Positions 43,735 through 52,182 of a DNA stretch of 64,000 nucleotides are shown here, piece by piece (within the stretch, counting starts at the first letter, position 1; each line of letters begins with the position of its first letter). Position numbers and translations under genes: made by a program. Source of the DNA: Cognatishimia activa (lineage in GTDB: Bacteria > Pseudomonadota > Alphaproteobacteria > Rhodobacterales > Rhodobacteraceae). Under the pieces are notes generated by a model. The model was not told the origin of the DNA. It did no database searches and was given only the letters and a program-made list of their open reading frames with translations. The stretch lies in the NCBI RefSeq assembly GCF_026016445.1, contig NZ_CP096147.1, forward strand, positions 780,501 through 844,500, read 5' to 3'.

Positions 43735-44361
43735 TTATGAACTGCGACGCAATGTGGCCGTCAAACCGGCCATGGCGATCAAAGTTGCCCCTCCAGCGCG
43801 TGTCAGCCACATCTGGATATTCGGACGGCTGATCTGTGACCGCATTGCGTTGGCTCCTAACGCAAAGAGCAGCGCGTTCACTCCAGCAATGCCTACAAAA
43901 GTGGCAATCAGAATGGTCGCCTGCGGGGCGAAGGCTGCCTCTGGCTGAATGAACTGCGGGACGAAAGCGATGAAGAAGGTGTTTGATTTCGGGTTCAGCG
44001 CGGTCACCATCGCCAGATCACGAAAGACCCGCGCAGGTGGTTGGTCGGCCGGTTTTTCCGCAAGCATCGGTTTGCTGGCAGGGCTGCGTAGCATTTTGAT
44101 GCCAAGATAAAGCAGATAGAGCGCACCGACCCATTTCAACACCGTGAAGGCGGTGGCTGAAGCGAGAAACAGCGCGCCAAGACCGATCACCGAGCATGTC
44201 ATGGCGATCAAATCGCCAGCGGCTACACCAAGCGCAGATGCCACCGCAACGCTTCGGCCTTGCGTCATCGCGTAGCTTAGCACCAACAGTACTGTAGGGC
44301 CGGGAATAATCAGGAGTGCGGTAGACGCTGCCGCAAAGGCCAGCCAAAGATCAAATGCCAT
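43735..44361 (-). CDS. LysE/RhtB family amino-acid exporter
   Basis: A 208-residue membrane protein with about six helices and the LysE family N-terminus (IIPGPTVLLVLSYAMTQGR, then ALGVAAGDLIAMTCSVIGL) plus the central ALNPKSNTFFIAFVPQFIQP. Such exporters move small neutral or basic amino acids, such as homoserine, threonine or lysine, out of the cell; the substrate cannot be told from sequence. It lies between mtnP and apt on the same strand. Confidence 0.9.
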   Translation of the reverse strand: MAFDLWLAFAAASTALLIIPGPTVLLVLSYAMTQGRSVAVASALGVAAGDLIAMTCSVIGLGALFLASATAFTVLKWVGALYLLYLGIKMLRSPASKPMLAEKPADQPPARVFRDLAMVTALNPKSNTFFIAFVPQFIQPEAAFAPQATILIATFVGIAGVNALLFALGANAMRSQISRPNIQMWLTRAGGATLIAMAGLTATLRRSS

Positions 44362-44424
44362 CTGAACCTCTTAAATAAAGTTACCGAAAGCAAAGACAGC
44401 CGATTGCGGCAGCGTCAAGAGTGG

Positions 44425-45300
44425 TTAGCCAAGAACACGGCCCGCGACCGCATCGAGTTTCGCGACAACTTCCGGATCACGGGCATCTGGAGCTGTCAGG
44501 ATCGCAAACTCCAGAGCCTTGTCACAGCCATGAGGGCAATCTTCGCGCTCGGCGCCCAATAGCTCTGGCAGGCGTTTCACCATATCGCGGGCTTTGTCAG
44601 CATTGCCCATCAACGTTTGGATGATCTGGGTGACGTCGACTTCGCCGTGATCCGGGTGCCAGCTATCATAATCTGTGATCATCGCGACAGAAGCGTAGCA
44701 AAGCTCTGCTTCGCGCGCGAGTTTCGCCTCAGGCATATTGGTCATGCCGATCACGTCACAGCCCCAGCTTTCACGGTACATTTTGCTTTCCGCCAAGGTG
44801 GAGAATTGCGGGCCTTCCATCGCCAGATAGGTGCCGCCGCGGTGCATGTTGATACCTGCTGCCTTTCCGGCGGTTTCGCAGGCATCCGACAGGCGCGGGC
44901 AGGTTGGATGTGCGACACTTACGTGAGCGACGCAGCCCGTACCGAAGAAGGATTTTTCGCGTGCAAAAGTGCGGTCAATGAATTGATCTACAACGACAAA
45001 ATCGCCTGGAGCCATTTCTTCCCGAAACGAGCCGCAGGCGGAAACAGAGATCACATCGGTTACGCCAAGGCGTTTCAAAGCGTCGATATTGGCGCGATAA
45101 GGCACTGTGGTTGGCGAGTGCTTATGACCACGGCCATGGCGCGGCAGGAAAGCCATTTTAACGCCATTCAAAGACCCGGTTAGGATCTCATCAGAGGGGG
45201 CGCCCCAAGGGGTCTCGACCTTGGTCCAAGTCGCGCCTTCAAGTCCGTCGATATCGTAAATGCCCGAGCCGCCGATCACGGCAATCATTGTGTCTGTCAT
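44425..45300 (-). CDS. mtnP: S-methyl-5'-thioadenosine phosphorylase
   Basis: MtnP phosphorolyses methylthioadenosine from polyamine and AdoMet metabolism to adenine and methylthioribose 1-phosphate. The 291-residue protein has IAVIGGSGIYDIDGLEGA, FLPRHGRGHKHSPTTVPYRA, the MTA-type active-site segment YLAMEGPQFSTLAESKMYR and GMTNMPEAKLAREAELCYA. ATG at 45300 (MTDTMIAVIG) is used; the frame is open to 45357. The adenine product is the substrate of nearby Apt. Confidence 0.95.
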   Translation of the reverse strand: MTDTMIAVIGGSGIYDIDGLEGATWTKVETPWGAPSDEILTGSLNGVKMAFLPRHGRGHKHSPTTVPYRANIDALKRLGVTDVISVSACGSFREEMAPGDFVVVDQFIDRTFAREKSFFGTGCVAHVSVAHPTCPRLSDACETAGKAAGINMHRGGTYLAMEGPQFSTLAESKMYRESWGCDVIGMTNMPEAKLAREAELCYASVAMITDYDSWHPDHGEVDVTQIIQTLMGNADKARDMVKRLPELLGAEREDCPHGCDKALEFAILTAPDARDPEVVAKLDAVAGRVLG

Positions 45301-45369
45301 GACAAATCCTGTCCTGTTGGTTGCCTCATTTGTGGCGAGCAATCTGCCCGGATGCAACCTAATCGATCT

Positions 45370-45921
45370 TTAAAGTCCGCGATTTTCGCTTTGTTCTGAA
45401 AAGTCTGCCATAGCGTCGGAAAACCCATCAAGCGGCCAGGTCAAATCCTGTGGGTTGCCGTTGCGATCGCGGAAGGTAAAGCGGAAGTCCGTGCCGTTTT
45501 GCATGGCTTGCAAAAGAACATCGGCGTCATCGCCATCAAAAGTGCAGGACAAACCGGTCAGGCAACCCACACGGCGGGTTCTCCAGATGTCTTCACCTTT
45601 GTCTTCGATGCGAAATCCATTTGGGGAAAACAACGTTCCAGGCTCAAGTCCAAAGTCGACTTCTAATCCGTCATCTCCGTTCACGACAAAGAAAAATTGC
45701 GCGGCAAATTCTGGGCGAGGGGAGAAAACATCAACATAGCGAAGATAGCACCGCTGCTTCAGCCCGTCAGCTTCTTCGCGTTCATCACAAGATGAAAGGT
45801 AAATCCCAAATTGCTCGAAATGCGTCACCTTCCAATTGCTGGCCGTGTCATTGCCCTCTAGGTCCTGAGCTGCCGTAGAGGTCGCCAGGACCATAGTAAG
45901 AGCTGTTATCAGGTGTCGCAT
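45370..45921 (-). CDS. Secreted protein, possibly IalB-like
   Basis: A 183-residue protein with a Sec signal peptide (MRHLITALTMVLATSTAAQ). The mature part has four Cys (SSCDE, QRCYL, VGCLTG, LSCTF) that could make two disulfides, and a C-terminal pattern (LLQAMQNGTDFRFTFRDRNG, then WPLDGFSDAMADF) that weakly resembles invasion-associated locus B (IalB) proteins. This link is tentative and no function is claimed. ATG at 45921 has GGAGA nine bases before; the open frame to 45966 would destroy the signal peptide. Confidence 0.65.
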   Translation of the reverse strand: MRHLITALTMVLATSTAAQDLEGNDTASNWKVTHFEQFGIYLSSCDEREEADGLKQRCYLRYVDVFSPRPEFAAQFFFVVNGDDGLEVDFGLEPGTLFSPNGFRIEDKGEDIWRTRRVGCLTGLSCTFDGDDADVLLQAMQNGTDFRFTFRDRNGNPQDLTWPLDGFSDAMADFSEQSENRGL

Positions 45922-46029
45922 CGCCGTCTCCGAGTTTTTGCCAAATCTTTGGGCGCAGCTGGGCAACAGAGCAAATCACGTTCGCGCGAAAGGGGCGTGA
46001 GGCTTGTGAACTAAGGGGATTTCCGATAC

Positions 46030-47709
46030 GTGGCGGGCAACGAAGCTTCCTCCCGATTGGATTATCCGATGAAACGCGCTGCATTGGCGAATTTCGCCAA
46101 GAATATCTCTCCGCCCAACCTGTCGATCATGCAGGATGAGGGCTGGTCCATCCCTCGTGTCCGTACCGAACTGCTCTCTGGTCTGACAGTGGCTTTGGCG
46201 CTGGTGCCAGAGGCGGTGGCCTTTGCCTTTGTGGCAGGCGTGCACCCGTTGGTGGGCCTTTATGCAGCCTTCCTGATCGGTCTGATCACGGCGATTTTTG
46301 GCGGTCGTCCGGGCATGATCTCTGGCGCGACGGGGGCCTTGGCCGTTGTCATGGTGGCCTTGGTTGCGGAACACGGGGTTGAGTACCTCTTCGCAACCGT
46401 GGTTCTGATGGGTATTTTACAGGTCGTTGCGGGGGTGATGCAGTGGGGCAAGTTCATTCGCCTTGTCCCGCATCCGGTGATGCTTGGCTTTGTGAACGGT
46501 CTGGCAATTGTGATCTTCCTCGCACAGCTTACACAGTTCAAAGATCCAGCGGATACATCACTTTGGCTGCAAGGTACGCAGCTTATCAGCATGTTGGGGC
46601 TTGTAGGTCTGACCATGCTGATCATCTGGGGCCTGCCTAAGATCACCAATGTAATCCCGGCGCCTTTGGCGGGGATCGGTGTCGTTGCACTGCTCGTGAT
46701 TGGTTTTGGTATCGACGTGCCAACCGTGGGTGATATGGCGTCAATCAAAGGCGATCTGCCACAGTTCCATATCCCGTTTGGTGAAGGCCTTGGTATCTAT
46801 GGCACGCCTCTGGCACCATTCAACCTAGAGACGCTTCAGATTATCCTGCCATACGCCATCATTCTGGCGGCGATTGGCCTGATCGAAAGCCTTTTGACCC
46901 TGAACCTAGTGGGTGAAATCACAGGCAAGCGTGGCGGTGCCTCCCAAGAATGTATCGCGCAGGGCGGGGCAAACATCGTGACCGGTTTCTTCGGCGGTAT
47001 GGGTGGTTGCGCCATGATTGGTCAGTCGATGATCAATGTGAAATCTGGCGGTCGTACACGGATCGCTGGCATCGTTGCCGCGCTGTTCCTGCTTCTGTTC
47101 ATCGTGGCCGCGAGCCCGCTGATCGAGCAAATTCCTCTGGCGGCACTCGTCGGTGTGATGTTCATGGTGGTGATCGGTACCTTCGCGTGGAATTCGATCA
47201 AGATCATGACCAAAGTGCCTCTGACTGATGCCTTCGTGATTGTGCTGGTGACCGTTGTGACTGTGGCGACCGACCTTGCGATTGCCGTGGTTGTGGGTGT
47301 GATTGTCTCTGCATTGGCTTACGCGTGGAATAATGCGCGCCGCATCCATGCGATTGAGCGAGAGTCCGTCACTGACAAAGGCGCGAAGGTTTACGAAATC
47401 CAAGGGCCGCTGTTCTTTGGTTCCACAGATGGTTTTGTCGAAATTTTTGACATCGAGAATGACCCTGAGAGCGTCATTGTAGACTTCAAATATAGTCGCG
47501 TGGTGGACCAATCTGCCCTGCAGGCCATTGAAGCTGTCGCGAGCAAATACGAGACCGCAGGCAAGAAATTGACCCTGCGCCACCTTAGCCGCGACTGCCA
47601 TCAGCTGTTGACCAAAGCCGGTCACCTGATGGTCGACAGTCAGGATGACCCGGAATATGGCATTGCCGTGGATTACAGCGTGCGTACAGGTATTTTGGGT
47701 AACCACTAA
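46030..47709 (+). CDS. SulP-family anion transporter with STAS domain
   Basis: A 559-residue SulP/SLC26 transporter: about twelve hydrophobic segments (residues 50-420) containing LSGLTVALALVPEAVAFAFV and GGMGGCAMIGQSMINVKSGG, then a cytoplasmic STAS domain (about 440-550; VYEIQGPLFFGSTDGFVEIF, DFKYSRVVDQSALQAIEAVA). Substrates in the family include sulfate, bicarbonate and dicarboxylates; none can be chosen here. The GTG at 46030 has AAGGGGA ten bases upstream and is preferred; ATG codons at 46069 and 46129 lack a good site. A terminator follows. Confidence 0.9.
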   Translation: MAGNEASSRLDYPMKRAALANFAKNISPPNLSIMQDEGWSIPRVRTELLSGLTVALALVPEAVAFAFVAGVHPLVGLYAAFLIGLITAIFGGRPGMISGATGALAVVMVALVAEHGVEYLFATVVLMGILQVVAGVMQWGKFIRLVPHPVMLGFVNGLAIVIFLAQLTQFKDPADTSLWLQGTQLISMLGLVGLTMLIIWGLPKITNVIPAPLAGIGVVALLVIGFGIDVPTVGDMASIKGDLPQFHIPFGEGLGIYGTPLAPFNLETLQIILPYAIILAAIGLIESLLTLNLVGEITGKRGGASQECIAQGGANIVTGFFGGMGGCAMIGQSMINVKSGGRTRIAGIVAALFLLLFIVAASPLIEQIPLAALVGVMFMVVIGTFAWNSIKIMTKVPLTDAFVIVLVTVVTVATDLAIAVVVGVIVSALAYAWNNARRIHAIERESVTDKGAKVYEIQGPLFFGSTDGFVEIFDIENDPESVIVDFKYSRVVDQSALQAIEAVASKYETAGKKLTLRHLSRDCHQLLTKAGHLMVDSQDDPEYGIAVDYSVRTGILGNH

Positions 47710-47739
47710 ACCCTTCATTATTGATAAATAACAATGGAT

Positions 47740-47768
47740 AAACCGAGGTTATATGACCTCGGTTTTTT
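47740..47768 (+). terminator. Rho-independent terminator after the SulP gene
   Basis: AAACCGAGGT and ACCTCGGTTT pair over 10 bp around TATATG and run into six T residues (47763-47768). It also lies downstream of the convergent flavin reductase gene. Confidence 0.92.
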
Positions 47769-47830
47769 GCTTGCCTAAGTGGTTCCGCTGTCGATCTGGA
47801 CCTTCCTCGCGAATGTGCTGATCTGTCGGC

Positions 47831-48436
47831 TTATTTGGTTGGGCGTTTCAGCGAGAAGACGGTCTCAACCGCGCTGTAGTCCAAGTATCCGAGCCGTGCG
47901 AGGGGCTGATAGCTTGTGACATCAAGCACTCCATCTTTCAGATGCTGATCCTGAATGTGGATACCGGTGACGGAACCAATGATCAGTCGATTGTTAGGAC
48001 CATCAAGAGTGATGATTTGCTGAAGGCGACATTCCAGACTGGCAGGTGCCTCTAGAACGCGTGGGCAGCTTATGGTCTCACAATCTGATTGGGTCAGGTT
48101 CGCCAGCTCGAATTCATCGACATTTTTGCTCGCAGGCGCTGAAGAGGCGTTCATTGCGTCACGCAGATTGCTTGCGACAAGGTTGATGCAGAACTCTCCG
48201 GTTGCGCGGATATTTGAAACCGTGTCTTTGCTGTCCTCTTGGTCTGCTTTGGTACCGGTCGATGCAAAAATCACTTGCGGGGGATCATCTGCGATGGCGT
48301 TGAAGAAAGAATAGGGCGCTAGGTTGGCGACACCTGCGCCGTCGCGCGTGGATATCCAGGCGATTGGGCGCGGGGCCACTATGGCCTTAAACGGATTGTG
48401 TGGCAGGCCATGGCCATTTTCAGGTCTGTAGAACAT
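47831..48436 (-). CDS. Flavin reductase-like (FMN-binding split barrel) protein
   Basis: A 201-residue protein of the flavin reductase domain family (PF01613). The N-terminal NPFKAIVAPRPIAWISTRDG and ANLAPYSFFNAIADDPPQVI are typical, as is GEFCINLVASNLRDAMN. Such proteins bind FMN and either reduce free flavin for a partner monooxygenase or serve other redox roles; no partner is encoded nearby. ATG at 48436 gives the usual family N-terminus (MFYRPENGHG). Confidence 0.88.
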   Translation of the reverse strand: MFYRPENGHGLPHNPFKAIVAPRPIAWISTRDGAGVANLAPYSFFNAIADDPPQVIFASTGTKADQEDSKDTVSNIRATGEFCINLVASNLRDAMNASSAPASKNVDEFELANLTQSDCETISCPRVLEAPASLECRLQQIITLDGPNNRLIIGSVTGIHIQDQHLKDGVLDVTSYQPLARLGYLDYSAVETVFSLKRPTK

Positions 48437-48485
48437 CGATGATTCCCAAGAATTTGCACCTCATGTTTGCTCATGTCGAAGTCAC

Positions 48486-49031
48486 ATGGTAGTGGCGAAT
48501 TTACCGAAATTCGGTGACGGCAGGAAAGGGCGGGCGCAGGTGTTTCACCTAGCACAGGAAGACAAGGATGATTGGTGGGAGGTTGAGGCCCTTTACGACC
48601 TTTGCTTTGCGCCAGGTCGTGAAGCGCTGTCGTCTTATCGTCTAAGAGACGATGTGGATGCCGTTGCCGGATTATCCCTCGTTGCTCGCGATAATGATCA
48701 GATTTTGGCCGGTGCTATTCGGTTTTGGCCAGTCCGCATTGGCGCCCATTTGGCGCTGCTTCTTGGTCCTGTAGCTGTGCACCCTACACGACAGGGTGAG
48801 GGTCTTGGCGGTTTTCTGATCCGCGAGAGTTTGAATAAAGCCAAAGCCATAGGTTGGGATCGCGTGATTCTAGTCGGAGATGCGCCGTATTATTCCAAGT
48901 TTGGTTTTGAGCGGTTGGACAATGTGGTCATGCCACCTCCGACCAACCCAGAGCGTGTGCTGGGTTTCGCACTGTCCGATGGCGCGTGGGATAATGTCAC
49001 AGGACATGTGGAACGGTATGTTAAGGGTTGA
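48486..49031 (+). CDS. GNAT acetyltransferase (YhbS-like)
   Basis: A 181-residue GNAT protein resembling the YhbS group: LLLGPVAVHPTRQGEGLGGF is the acetyl-CoA-binding motif, followed by VILVGDAPYYSKFGFERLDN and VLGFALSDGAWDNVTGHV. Acceptor unknown. The upstream Shine-Dalgarno is weak, so ATG at 48486 is provisional; a GTG two codons later is an alternative. It is followed by a hairpin and the EcsC gene. Confidence 0.86.
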   Translation: MVVANLPKFGDGRKGRAQVFHLAQEDKDDWWEVEALYDLCFAPGREALSSYRLRDDVDAVAGLSLVARDNDQILAGAIRFWPVRIGAHLALLLGPVAVHPTRQGEGLGGFLIRESLNKAKAIGWDRVILVGDAPYYSKFGFERLDNVVMPPPTNPERVLGFALSDGAWDNVTGHVERYVKG

Positions 49032-49039
49032 AACATTGA

Positions 49040-49064
49040 TTTGACTTCCCACTTTGAAGTCAAA
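49040..49064 (+). promoter_or_regulatory. Perfect 9-bp hairpin in the leader of the EcsC-like gene
   Basis: TTTGACTTC (49040-49048) pairs with GAAGTCAAA (49056-49064) around a seven-base loop, ending directly at the GGGGG ribosome-binding site (49065-49069) of the next gene. It could be an operator or translational control element. Confidence 0.5.
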
Positions 49065-49073
49065 GGGGGACCT

Positions 49074-49835
49074 ATGCGCGACCAACCGTTTGTCATTGTG
49101 GATACTGAAGAAGAGCTGACCCGCTTGGTTGTCCGCTACCAAAACGCCGGAAATGTGGGCATTGAATTGCTCAATCTACTAGGTGCTCAGGCTGATGGTC
49201 TGGTTGATGGCTTGCCGCGCCCGGTGCGTGATCGCCTCGAAGGGGCAACTGAAGCCGCACTGAAGCAAGCCATGAAGGCAGCACATGGCTCGCGTCGTAT
49301 TATCAAACCTGGCCAGCCCAGCTGGTTGCAGAACGCCGTTGCAACGTCCATGGGCGCTGCTGGTGGTATTGGTGGAGTGGGCACAGCTCTGGCGGAGCTT
49401 CCGCTGACAACTACGATTCTGTTGCGCACCATACAGGATGTGGCGGAAGAACTAGAATTCGACCCGCTGTCTGAAAACGTGCAATTTGACTGCATTCAGG
49501 TTTTTGCTGCTGCTGGTCCATTGACACATGACGACAATGCAGACCTTGGATTTCTGGGCGCACGCATGGCCCTATCGAGCGGTGGCATGCAGAAATTGAT
49601 GGCGTGGGTTGCCCCGCGTTTGGCTGCAGTCTTTGGACAGAAACTCGCGGCACAGGCTGTCCCGGTGCTTGGAGCAGCTGCCGGGGCTGCAACGAATTAC
49701 GCGTTTATCAACTACTACAGAGAGATGGCGCATGTGCATTTCGGTCTGCGACGGCTGTCGATTGAAGCGGATCTGGACCACCCTGAGCTGTTAGAACGCT
49801 TCCGTAGTCACACCTTGATCACGCAGCAGGATTAA
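49074..49835 (+). CDS. EcsC family protein
   Basis: A 253-residue protein of the EcsC family (PF12787). Recognisable parts are ATSMGAAGGIGGVGTALAEL with PLTTTILLRTIQDVAEELE, GARMALSSGGMQKLMAWVAP and GAAAGAATNYAFINYYREMA. It has several hydrophobic helices and may associate with the membrane. The name comes from a Bacillus gene next to the Ecs transporter; the function of stand-alone proteobacterial members is unknown. ATG at 49074 has GGGGGA upstream; the open frame starts at 49041 within the hairpin. Its TAA stop overlaps the ptsP stop (TTAA). Confidence 0.85.
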   Translation: MRDQPFVIVDTEEELTRLVVRYQNAGNVGIELLNLLGAQADGLVDGLPRPVRDRLEGATEAALKQAMKAAHGSRRIIKPGQPSWLQNAVATSMGAAGGIGGVGTALAELPLTTTILLRTIQDVAEELEFDPLSENVQFDCIQVFAAAGPLTHDDNADLGFLGARMALSSGGMQKLMAWVAPRLAAVFGQKLAAQAVPVLGAAAGAATNYAFINYYREMAHVHFGLRRLSIEADLDHPELLERFRSHTLITQQD

Positions 49836-52084
49836 GCCCGCGCGTTGGCGTTTCGCATGTATTCTCGGACAGCCCCGCGAACCGATTGATCCCCACGTTC
49901 ACGTGCCTCCACGATGATGTCACGCACGTCAGAGATATTGGTGCGTCGCAGGATGCTTTTGACAGGCCCAATCGATGCTGGCCGCATAGACAGAGTGCGT
50001 AGGCCCATCGCCGCAAAGCAAACGGCCTCAAGCGGACGCCCGGCATCCTCGCCACAAAAGCTGACAGGCGTGTCGGTGCTACGGCAACGGTTCACAATAC
50101 CTTCAAGGAAGGTCAGGAAACTGACGTTTAGCGTGTCGTAACGACGGCGCACGCGCTCGTTTTCACGGTCTGCAGCAAAGAAGAATTGCTTTAGGTCGTT
50201 CCCACCGATTGAGATGAAATCAACCTCCTCAAAGAATTTCTGAGGCGCAAATCCAAGCGATGGTGTTTCCAGCATCGCGCCCACTTTCAGTTCTTCCGGA
50301 AGAGGGTGGCCCAGAATTCTTTCGCGCTCGACCGCTTTGTCCATCTCCGCCTTGGCGGCTTTGTATTCATCATATTGAGCGATAAAGGGAAACATCACCG
50401 TCAGTGGACGGCCCGCGGCAGCACGTAGAAGTGCCTGCAGCTGCATGCGCAACACGCCCGGCTTATCCAGACCCACGCGGATCGCGCGCCAGCCGAGGGC
50501 AGGGTTAGGCTCATCCTGAGGGGCCATATCAGGCAGGACCTTGTCCGACCCGATGTCCAGGGTTCTGAAGACAACCTGCTTGCCCTTTGCGGAATCCATC
50601 ACACGTGCATAAAGCTCTGCGAGTTCCGTGCGTCTGGGCATTTGATTGCGGATCAGAAACTGCAGTTCTGTACGGAACAGGCCAACACCTTCTGCGCCCG
50701 ATCCCTCCAAAGAGGGCAGGTCAGCCATGAGACCCGCATTCATTTTCAGGCTAATTGTGGTGCCATCCAATGTCTCTGCAGGTTTGTCCCGGATGGAGGC
50801 ATAGCGCACCTGAGCATCCGTGCGCATTGCCATTTTGTCTCGGAACGCGGTCACAACCGATTCATCTGGCCGCAGATGAACAACACCTTCATCCCCATCG
50901 ACCATAATCTGATCGCCATTCAGGGCTTCGGTTGTGATGCGTTCGGCATGTACGATCAGCGGGATCGCCAGCGCGCGCGCCACAATGGCGGCATGGGATC
51001 CAACGGAGCCTTCTTCCAAAACCACACCTTTGAGCTTGCGATCATATTCAAGCAGCTCTGCTGGACCGATATTGCGCGCTACGAGGATGGGGTTGTCTGG
51101 CAGTTCTGCGCCTGTGTCTTTGCCTTGACCGGTCAGAATGCGTAGCAGACGGTTTGAAAGGTCATCAAGATCATGCAGCCGATCACGCAAATAGGCATCT
51201 GTCGCCTGGGCCATGCGAGAGCGGGCGGTAGATTGCTCTTTTTCAACAGCCGCTTCAGCAGAAAGGCCTTGGCTGATGTCTTGTTCCATACGGCGCAGCC
51301 AACCTTTGGAGTTGGCAAACATCCGGTAGGCTTCCAAAACCTGTAATTGGTCCTTATCGCCACCAGCCGCACCTTCAAGCATGCGGTCCACACCGACGCG
51401 GAGCTCTTCGATCGCGTTATCAAGCCGTTTCAGCTCGGCTTCAGGATCATCTGCGATTGGGTTTGAGACAACCACACGTGGTTCGTGCAGCCAAACCTGG
51501 CCTTCAGCCGCGCCTTCTTGGGCAGTGCCACCTTTGATCAAAACCGACTGCTGGTGCAGAGGCGACAGGGCTGCGCCCTCGCCAACAAATGCACCAAGTT
51601 CTGTCATCTCGGCGATCACCATTGCCACAACTTCAAGCGCGTAAACTTCGTCTGATGAGAAATCGCGGGACTGACGAGATTGTACGACTAGAACGCCAAG
51701 AGTCTCACCCAGACGCTGAATTGGAATACCGCAGAATGAGCTGTAAATTTCTTCGCCGGTTTCCGGCATAAAGCGGAAACCACGTTCTGATGGCGCATCA
51801 GCTGTGTTGATCACCCGACGACGCTTTGCAACGCGACCAACAAGGCCTTCGCCCACACGAAGCCGTGTCTGGTGCACCGCAGCCGGGTTCAAACCTTCGG
51901 TCGCACAGAGCTCAAGTGTTTCTGGATCGCGAAATAGATAGATGGAACACACTTCCGTGCCCATGGAGGACGCGATCAAACGTGTGATCTTATCCAAACG
52001 GGCCTGACCAGCAGCATCCTCTGCCATTGCTTCACGCAACCGCAAAAGTAGCTTTCGGCTTTCGCTCTCAAAGTTGATCGCCAT
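49832..52084 (-). CDS. ptsP: Phosphoenolpyruvate-protein phosphotransferase PtsP (enzyme I Ntr)
   Basis: PtsP starts the nitrogen-PTS phosphorelay (PtsP-NPr-EIIA Ntr), linking carbon and nitrogen status to regulation. The 750-residue protein has an N-terminal GAF domain (about residues 15-155; IASSMGTEVCSIYLFRDPET, GFRFMPETGEEIYSSFCGIP), then enzyme I: phospho-histidine loop GSVGSHAAIVARALAIPLIV, EGVGLFRTELQFLIRNQMP, FRTLDIGSDKVLPD and the active-site Cys in PVSFCGEDAGRP. ATG at 52084 gives the expected start (MAINFESES); the frame is open to 52099. lysC lies 1.3 kb upstream on the same strand, a frequent alphaproteobacterial arrangement, here interrupted by an acyltransferase gene. Confidence 0.96.
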   Translation of the reverse strand: MAINFESESRKLLLRLREAMAEDAAGQARLDKITRLIASSMGTEVCSIYLFRDPETLELCATEGLNPAAVHQTRLRVGEGLVGRVAKRRRVINTADAPSERGFRFMPETGEEIYSSFCGIPIQRLGETLGVLVVQSRQSRDFSSDEVYALEVVAMVIAEMTELGAFVGEGAALSPLHQQSVLIKGGTAQEGAAEGQVWLHEPRVVVSNPIADDPEAELKRLDNAIEELRVGVDRMLEGAAGGDKDQLQVLEAYRMFANSKGWLRRMEQDISQGLSAEAAVEKEQSTARSRMAQATDAYLRDRLHDLDDLSNRLLRILTGQGKDTGAELPDNPILVARNIGPAELLEYDRKLKGVVLEEGSVGSHAAIVARALAIPLIVHAERITTEALNGDQIMVDGDEGVVHLRPDESVVTAFRDKMAMRTDAQVRYASIRDKPAETLDGTTISLKMNAGLMADLPSLEGSGAEGVGLFRTELQFLIRNQMPRRTELAELYARVMDSAKGKQVVFRTLDIGSDKVLPDMAPQDEPNPALGWRAIRVGLDKPGVLRMQLQALLRAAAGRPLTVMFPFIAQYDEYKAAKAEMDKAVERERILGHPLPEELKVGAMLETPSLGFAPQKFFEEVDFISIGGNDLKQFFFAADRENERVRRRYDTLNVSFLTFLEGIVNRCRSTDTPVSFCGEDAGRPLEAVCFAAMGLRTLSMRPASIGPVKSILRRTNISDVRDIIVEARERGDQSVRGAVREYMRNANARA

Positions 52085-52182
52085 AAAGGTTTTTCCCAAT
52101 GTTCCGGAGATTAGTTATAGGGGACGAACTGAATCGTTGGAATACTTAGTTCCCAGACTTGCGTTATAATCGAGACGCTTGA

